Shown: positions 1 to 7,900 of the stretch, piece after piece
How the letters are laid out: every line of letters begins with the position of its first letter
Numbering within the stretch: the stretch's first letter is position 1
From: Saccoglossus kowalevskii
Taxonomy: Eukaryota; Hemichordata; Enteropneusta; Harrimaniidae
Assembly: GCF_000003605.2 (NCBI RefSeq)
Contig: NW_003147279.1
Location: forward strand, 15,173-25,438
DNA: 10,266 nucleotides
Direction: 5' to 3'
The notes under the pieces: model-generated
What the model was told of the DNA's origin: nothing
What the model saw: the letters and a program-made list of their open reading frames with translations, nothing else
Database searches by the model: none
Made by a program: the position numbers and the translations under genes

Positions 1-967
1 CGCATGGCAGCTTGCATTGCAGATACGTGTAAATAAGGCAAATTTCTTGTGCAGTTTTCTCGTCTTTGACTAAAATTTCACTTATGTACTTGTTTGTCAA
101 AGGGGGAATAGACCATAATGAACACAAACTATCAATTTTTGTTGCATGGGGTTGAGTTAGATGCGAAATATGTCCGTTCTGGTGTAGCTGGTCACCGTGA
201 TCGTCACCGACAGGTTACTAGGCACGTCACTACACTGTTTTATTTCATCGATCGTCTGAGTAAAACTTTCAAAATTAAAATAAAAGAGAACATATTTTGA
301 CATTCTAAACATTAGACTATCGTGATCACTATAAAATAATTAAAAAAAACGACAAATCACAGTTACTAAATAAATGACAGCCGCGTGGAAATAAATTCAA
401 ATTTTGTTGAAATAGGTGAACGCGTCGGGTCACGACGAGGGCAAGTGCGTTAAAAGCGGCGTTTAATTGGATAACAAAATAATCGAGATCGACACACATA
501 CAGATAAATTCAGAGTGGATTCGAGTTAGCGTGATCCATGGAGTGATTGTCATAATTATAACATCATATCACAGTCCCTCTATCACAGATCAAGCTGCAA
601 GCATGGAGATAAAAAAAGAACAACAATCAACAAACAATTCAGAAACTTTCAGCCTTCGAAAATGAAAACAATTAGCAGTGTGTAAGGGCTGTGTAATTTC
701 CTGTTTGTCCGATGTTTCGTTTTCGTGTCACTGTCAAAATTATTGCTACCTTTTACTTAACAGGGACTAAATGGTCTCTATAAAATGATAATCATGTTCG
801 CAAAAGAAGTCAACTCATTTGAAACACTTGCCGGACGTCTCTCTCTTCTGTAATCCGTCTCGGTGATCATGGTCCGAAATCTATTTCTTTCAAAAGTGTT
901 GCACCAGGTTTATGTTGTCGGCGTTTCTCTTTAAACCTAGGTTTTTTTTCATGGACGAGGACAGTTT

Positions 968-989
968 CCCCCCCCCCCCCCCAAAAAAA
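968..989. repeat. Homopolymer pair: 15 C followed directly by 7 A
   Basis: An uninterrupted run of 15 cytosines (968-982) is followed by seven adenines. Long C/G homopolymers are uncommon in AT-rich DNA and prone to length error in replication and sequencing, so the exact length should not be trusted. Confidence 0.9.
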
Positions 990-1120
990 GAATCTGAGGT
1001 TAAGTGGCTTTCGTCCACTGATATCGCACCTTCGGATCGATTAGAAACGTGTCAATACTTACACTATGACTATACGTTTCACTGCAACTGCCCACAACAC
1101 AACATCTAAGAACTCTCTCT

Positions 1121-1164
1121 CCAAAAAAAAAAGAAAATAGACCAAAAAAAAAAGAAAAAAAAAA
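1121..1164. repeat. A-rich tandem repeat, two 21-bp units
   Basis: Two near-identical units start with CC plus ten A then G and A-rich sequence, at 1121 and 1142 (period 21); the second ends in a further ten-A run to 1164. It could be an expanded poly-A tail of an old retroposed sequence, but no retroposon body is recognised upstream. Confidence 0.75.
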
Positions 1165-1818
1165 GGCCGACCGAAAAATGTATATCGTTTAAAAGTATAC
1201 TGAATGACCAGTGTTATTACGGCTCAGGGGTATGACTTCCTCTCACATTTTGGCATTTGGTGGCGCACTTTCGGCGAGAGTCTGAAATCCGGAAACAGTC
1301 GACCGTTTCAGGATAGGTGGGCGTGGCTACAACACGAGAAATATCCCAAGTTTACTTGGATACGAGTAATCATTTTCAGCAAAAAAATTAATAACTGCCC
1401 ATTTCAGTGGGACACAGATCTAAAATGGGAAACGTGAGGATGGGCATTGCACAGGCACTTTAAAGTGAAAATAGATTGTATTGTGTATTGTCATTTTAAA
1501 CTTTGTCACTAAATGCATTTGTGAGGTAGTGGACTTATACATGCACTTGGTTCTTTTAGTTTTTTGGTGTTAATTGTCCAGATTCATGCCCATTATCTGA
1601 TTGGTTCATAAACTTCTAACATTAAACTAATTTGCAGTTTTACACTTCATATATACATGCTGATACCTCAGTGTGTTATGGCTGCATCAGCTTTGATATA
1701 AAATCAGGATTGTCTTACAGCCATATGTTTCAATAACAAAATTCAAATAGGCCTGATAAAAGCCAGGCTGACCAATATGCTACATATTTTAATGGCGATT
1801 ATTGTTTTATTACTACAG

Positions 1819-1919
1819 ACATATGCTTATCCAGCTGATGAATTAATGCCTCTTAGCTGCAAGGGGCGTGTCAGGGGTGAAGAAACCAGCAGAGGTGATG
1901 TAGATGATGCTCTGGGAAA
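1819..1919 (+). CDS. EDEM3: EDEM3 exon a (first exon visible), start of GH47 domain
   Basis: The exon is preceded by a pyrimidine/T-rich stretch ending in CAG at 1816-1818 and followed by the strong donor GTGAGT at 1920-1925. It encodes 33 codons plus two bases of a Lys codon (phase 2 exit), beginning [14 protein letters not shown]. The Cys of M-P-L-S-C is at the position of the conserved EDEM3 cysteine that I recall as Cys83 in human, reported to form a redox-sensitive disulfide; the number is from memory. Entry is in phase 0, so the missing upstream exon should end on a codon boundary. That exon should carry the conserved M-F-x-H-A-Y-x-x-Y-M segment, which I could not find in 1-1818. Confidence 0.88.
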
Positions 1920-4900
1920 GTGAGTTATTAATATCTTTTTACTATTCAGTCCTGTTTGTAGGCAGTCTGAAAACAAAGACTTATGGATTGACCTCCATGC
2001 ATACATTCTTGTCTCGTGCATTTGGATATTCACTTCAAATTCCATAATGGTGGTCATTTTTGTACTAAAAATACATCAAAATCAAGCATTTCTGTTATTC
2101 TGGAATTGAACCTTAGTCATGTATGGACAAATTTCATTCCAACTTGATACATAAATTGCACATTATGGAACCTTGATGCACATCATTTTGTTGCAACAAA
2201 TACTGCTCTGACAATGCTCTTCATGTAAACATCAAGCATTCTCTGTAGCACATATGCGCATGTATTTGTTTGATGACCCGATTCAAGATGACTGAATGGC
2301 TGCCATTTTACTGTCAAAAACTCGCCATGCATTTCTGCCATTTTGTAACCAGAATTAGATCTTCGGTCTATGTAATGCAATTACTTAAAGAACATTTATT
2401 CATACAAATACCCTCCTGAGTTTTTTTTGATTGAAATATATAGAAACCCTCTCAAAATAAACTTAAAGCGGAATAACTAAACCATATTCAAACATTAAAT
2501 ACAATTTTCCAAATTTGATTTAGATTTCTTGTGTCTGAACTGTAATGCTAAAATAGCGTTTGTTGAGAACTATGACAGATGTTTCATGTCACCCAGGCAA
2601 TGTGATAAAGTAATGTATAGTGATTAAAAATCGTTAATAATTAGTTGTGATGTGGTTCTACAGACACATCCATCTTTGAATTCAGTGTTTTATTGGAATG
2701 TAGAAGACACAGTATAATAATAATAATTTATTTCAATGAAATCCATCGGTGTTTTTTGATTGTACATACAGGGCCTCATTTATTAAATTTCCTAACTGTC
2801 TGGTACATCACAGGAAAATTGATTCATTCATGACTTGCTTGTTAGCCAACCAAAAAACCCTCCCATGTGAATTAGTAATATGCATTTATATCACATCAAT
2901 AACATTTCTTTGGTTTAAACAGACTCGTACTGGAATTTTAGACTCATATTTTAAGTGACATTTTCATGTTAATTTAATGTATATAAACTGATGTATCACT
3001 GATTTATGCATCATGTGTCTTGTTTTAACCAATCGGAAAGTGTGACAGTGAAATATAACATTTTATGCATTACCAGTTTCTACATTTTTGTCTTTTTTTT
3101 TGTTTCAGATTTTCACTAACATTGATAGACACTTTAGATACATTAGCACTGCTTGGTAATTATAAGAAGTTTGAAAATGCAGTTCAGCTTGTCATACGTG
3201 ATGTGACATTTGACACAGACATTGTTGTCTCTGTCTTTGAGACTAACATCAGAGTTTTGGGGTAAGGATTTTTACATTACTTCTGTATCACGTTTGTATA
3301 TACTTTTGATTGGACAGAACGCAGTCACATGGCCATCAATACAACTCTTTATAAACATAGATTTATTCATAAAAATCCAGTGACCCTGTACTTAGTTTTA
3401 TTTTTGTGCATGTGTGGTGGTTTACAAAAAATGTTATGTTAAATTTTTGGGATACAATGAAATTTATACTTACCTCTGTATCATTCAATATTCAGTATAC
3501 ATTTCTCTTCAGGTCATTATAGCTGAATTTTGACCTCCACTTCAGTAACTATTTGTTCAATGATGATTTTCATTTATTTCAAGCCTTACTTTAATTTGGG
3601 GAAATATCACCAAGCAGATATAAAAGAAAGAAAAGTATGTGTGCAGAAAAGTTTAGAGAGTTAAAAAGCATTCAAATATAATTAAAAATAAAAACACACT
3701 TTTTGTTATATTTGAAATATTGAAGTTTACTATAAATCACAAACAATTCCTTGGGAAATATATTATTAAATAAACAAATGAACTATCAAATATTCAGCTT
3801 GTATTACCAAATTACTGGGATTTTTGACTTCTGATGGCACAAGAGTCTCTGAGTTTCCGCCCATTTATTCATGTTTGTATGTGTCTTTTCAACTGATAAC
3901 TCAAAAACCACTCATCAGATTTCAATGAAACTTGGTACATTACAAGTCCATAGAGTTGATTTGTTTTGGGTTGAATTTTATGCTTAATTTTGTGCTTTTT
4001 TCACTTGACATATTAAATTGCAGACCTGATTGGTTTTAATTGAACTTTCATTTTTAAACTGATTTGCATAATCATTTTCAGCTTTTTCACTAATGTACAT
4101 ATACATACATATATCAATTTATTAATGCAGCAGTCATCACCAACCTTGGTCATATTTTGAGTACATGTATGTCTTTCTTCTGTGAGATCAAAATGATGCA
4201 GATGCTTGAAAGCATTGTTCTTGAAAGTGACAACTGGTTGTAATACAGTAATGACTAACTTGCTATAACTCATTTGTCTTCACATTGCAGGGGTTTATTA
4301 GGTGGGCATGTGATGTCCCTTGCATTAAAGGAAAGCTCTGATTATATGCAGTGGTATAATGATGAGTTATTAAATATGGCTAAAGATTTGGGCTATAGAC
4401 TACTGCCAGCATTCAATACTTCTACTGGCATGCCATTTCCACGGGTAAGTGTGTATAATAATAATTGTTTTAGCTGTCACAGTGTGTGATAAGTCAATTT
4501 ATAGTGGTAATGTCCACAATGAGAATTGTTTCAAGGTACAGTGTACGCTTGAGTCAAAGCATTTATACAATGCATGATTTGATTTTTTAGCTTTGCTGTC
4601 GAATTTGTTGAGCGGAGCTTATCATATAAGTGATTGTCCGATGTCGTCGTCTGTGTCAACTTTTTACTTTTTGACTTCTTGAAAACTGCAATTCTTATTG
4701 CTTTGATACTTGGTGTATATGTACCTTCTCTTAGATTTGTTCTTTTTGTAATGATATTTTTAATTTTCTAATTTTGATGAATATTTTTTACATTTTTTGT
4801 AAAAAGTGATATTTTCGACTTCTTATTGAAAACCGCAAGTGTGATTGTTTTGATATTATACATATAGGCACTACAGATGTACCTCTCTCAGATTTGTTCA

Positions 4901-7900
4901 TTTTGTGATGATATCTTCAATTCTCTAATTGAAATGTGCATTGCTAACAGTGGAGCTATCTCGCGCGAAAGGCTGTTTGTTATTTTTTGAAAACAAATTT
5001 TTGTGAGGGATGGCATGCTTGTATTTCAAACCCTTTTATTTAATATAATACCAAAGCAAGCAATCCTTTGTGTTTGGGATTTTAGCTAAAACCAGGAGGT
5101 TTTGAAATAGTGGGCTTAGATTGAGTGATCACCTGGACACTTTTCCGTTGTTGCTGTTACCTTGATTGTTAAATCAACTTCATTCATTGATTCTAGACAA
5201 ATATGACTTATATTGTGACATTTGTCACTTGATTTATATTATTCCTATCAAGTACTTATCATCATTATTTGTGTTTCCTCTCATGGCAGGTAAATTTAAG
5301 ATATGGAGTGGTGAATTCCAAGTCACGTACGGGTACAGAGAGAGACACTTGTACAGCATGTGCTGGCACTATGATTTTGGAATTTGCTGCCCTCAGTAGG
5401 CTGACAGGGGAGAGCATTTTTGAAGTAAGTAATGCTAAGGCTGATCTAATTCATGTACATTAGTGTATTCAACAGAGAAACCAAATACTGCCCCAGACTT
5501 TCTCGCCCAAATTTTTTCTGCACTTTTTTCTTAATTTCTTCAATATTTCTTAAAATGAACCCTAATTTTGGAGCCAACTGACAAAATTTTTGTAAATTTT
5601 CTGTTTTTACTCAAAAACATTTGGCAATTTTTGTCCCAATCTTTAGAAGGATTGTGCAGACTATAAGCGGGACTATTTTGTGAATTTGTGATGAAAAGGG
5701 GGAGGTTAATAACATTTTATAAACTTACTGGTTTTTAATGAAAGTATATAAAGATCATGAATGTAAAACTGTATTGATATTTCTCAATATTATAGGAAAA
5801 AGCTCATCGTGCCATGCAGTATATTTGGGAAAAAAGACATCGGTCTAATAATCTGGTGGGTACCACCATCAATATACACAATGGGGATTGGGTTAGAAGA
5901 GGTACGTTTCATTCAATTACTTTCCTCTATGCATTGCATGCTGTGACATTTCTTGCAGTGAATACAGCTAACCCATGTGTGTTCACTGTACCTCATGTAT
6001 TCATACATTTGTGTTCAAACAGAAAGTGGAGTTGGTGCAGGCATCGACTCTTACTATGAATATTGTCTTAAAGCCTATATTCTTCTGGGTGAAGAGATCT
6101 ATCTAGAAAGATTTAATAAGGTATGATATCATATACTCAAGAACTCAAGGTTATGATGTATTCAAATAGGTGATTTTTCATTCAACTGCAAGATCTCGCA
6201 AGATGCATGAAAGACGCGCGTCGAATATCTGCCGCAAAAACGATTTGATTTTGAACTCAAATTTCTTTACTTCGTAGCTCACATCGACCGGCCGATCTTC
6301 AACATGAGTATTGCTTTCGAATACCCTCACTTAATCAAAATTGTCTATCATCAAATGTGTACAGCACATTATCAAGCATGGAAATACCCCCCAAAATATT
6401 TTCGCGTTTGTTGAATCGCATGTGTCGCATACAACTTATTTACCACGTCCGTGTCACTGAGAATGTTATAGAACCGTACTGTGTCTGGGTGGAATATTCT
6501 AGATTTTTTTTTAGAAAATGGTTGAATAGGTAATAGTACACTGTAGGAGGCAATAGAAGGTAATGGAACATTCTAGAAAATGGTAGTAAGTTCCAGACTC
6601 ATTATGTATGCTGATGTAATGGTCTATTTATAGACAGTGGGGGTATATATAGGGGAGTTGTTCAGCACTGAGTTCAGATCGGCGAACTCGTTGAATTGTG
6701 TTGGAGTTTAAGTATCTAGTTATTGGAGGTTTGGAGTTTTACCGCGTTATTGTACTTGATGTTTGCAGAGTATAATAATACCAGTACCAGTTGAAACCTC
6801 ATCTGTTGGCTCCGTGTTCGTATTTTATCATCGCCGCCAGAGAAGTCTTTCTGTTACTGTTGTCATTTTGGTATTTGAACCATCACACCTGTACTATACC
6901 AATTACGATAATATTACGTTGCGTGTGACAACATGCAATGTTTGACGCCACTACGACGCTATGACCTTTGTTTGTCCTGTTTTTTTGTTCGATTTCACGC
7001 ACAACGCGTGATTCCCGCAGTGAACGGAAAATGGTCTATTAATCATGTACAATATGCCTTAGAACTTGGATGATGGTTGTTTACTAATAATGAATCATGT
7101 GACAGATAATTTGCATATGGTACTGTTATGTCTGCACTTTTGGAGTTGATTGTTCTGACAGTTTATAAATACATACATTGTATGAATAGCAGAAACCGAA
7201 AGATGTTATAAAATTTTTCTAGAAATATACATTTTTATAAATCAAAATGACTGTTTAATTCTAATTGGCCAAACTAAAAAAATGGTACGTTGACATCGTG
7301 AGCTACGTAATATTAATGAGTTAGTTCAACATCATCCAATCAATGCTTCATATTGAAGAAGTGCGTTGTCATGCATTATGAGCGTAGACAGTGTTAATCA
7401 ATCACTATATCTATATTATTATAAATACATTATTTTGTAATTTAAGATACAGTTTTGTGCCATTCACTGTATATCTATCCTAAGCATTGAATTGCCTTAC
7501 CCTATGTGGTTACTATGTTTTGAATGACTTTGTAAAGTACTAATTATAATGTATTTATTACAGCACTATGATGCAATCATGCGTTATGTTAGCAATGGTC
7601 CGCTTCTAATTGATGTACATATGCATAAGCCAACAACTAAGTCCAAGAACTTTATGGATGCATTATTAGCGTTTTGGCCAGGCCTACAGGTAAACGACCA
7701 TACAGAATAACATCCATCAATGATTGCCTTGGAAGCATAGAGATTTTAAATGGCATTATTTATAAAGCATGTGTATAGACAAATAATCAAATAATTGCAC
7801 TTATTGTATACTGGTTTATTTTTACCATAGAAACAGTTCAGTCATTTATGTAAACATATGCGCTTGGAATAAAGCAAATATGGTATTCAGAGTTTATTTT

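Larger units (their letters stand above)
1..1818. other. Non-coding stretch left of the first visible exon (intron or 5' flank)
   Basis: No exon of a recognisable protein was found here on either strand. Short open frames at 118-300, 912-1109 and 1204-1437 (plus) and 329-553 (minus) match nothing I know and have no supporting splice sites or composition. The conserved EDEM N-terminal exon was looked for and not seen, so this is most simply the 3' part of a long first intron. The first half (roughly 150-550 and 820-1340) has more CpG dinucleotides than the strongly AT-rich remainder, so a promoter or older insertion could lie here. It also contains a poly-C run and an A-rich repeat, listed separately. 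Confidence 0.55.
6464..6839 (+). mobile_element. Candidate solo LTR (TG...CA, 5-bp flanking repeat GAGAA)
   Basis: The segment starts TGTTATAG and ends GCCGCCA, with GAGAA directly before (6459-6463) and directly after (6840-6844), as expected for a 5-bp target duplication. Inside lie heat-shock-type elements, a TATA box and an initiator in the order of an LTR U3-R boundary. Against it, the end lacks the usual inverted complement of TGTT, there is no clear poly-A signal, and no internal retrotransposon region or primer-binding site follows. A matching CA-GAGAA can arise by chance over this length. Treat the boundaries as a hypothesis. Confidence 0.3.
6121..7563 (+). other. Intron 6 of the visible EDEM3 gene (phase 0) with a CpG-richer insertion
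   Basis: This 1443-bp intron is bounded by GTATGA and TTACAG. Its ends are ordinary AT-rich sequence, but about 6200-7030 is visibly richer in CpG and lower in A/T runs than neighbouring introns. It contains the palindrome GACGCGCGTC at about 6213-6222 and the promoter-like cassette listed separately. The open frame at about 6763-6945 has no recognisable protein. The composition shift suggests a more recent insertion. Confidence 0.75.

Noticed and set aside
191-209. Direct repeat GTCACCG at 191-197 and 203-209
   Set aside because: Seven bases, two copies only; too little to call an operator or repeat.
118-553. Open frames at 118-300 (+) and 329-553 (-)
   Set aside because: Short, without recognisable motifs or codon bias, overlapping AT-rich non-coding sequence; no splice context.
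779-815. TATAAAAT followed about 30 bases on by TCAACTC, as a possible EDEM3 promoter
   Set aside because: The initiator match is poor, no first exon or signal peptide follows, and TATA-like strings are common at this base composition.
912-1437. Open frames 912-1109 and 1204-1437 (+), the first with a poly-proline stretch
   Set aside because: The poly-proline is only the C homopolymer translated. No family resemblance in either frame, and no link to the EDEM3 reading frame.
5814-6059. 81-codon open frame through exon e and the next intron
   Set aside because: Only the exon part matches EDEM3; the rest is the short intron translated, and splicing restores the conserved sequence.
6273-7307. 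10-bp inverted repeat CGTAGCTCAC (6273-6282) / GTGAGCTACG (7298-7307) as transposon ends
   Set aside because: The match does not extend cleanly in either direction and no target duplication flanks it; a 10-bp match over 1 kb of both-strand comparison can be chance.
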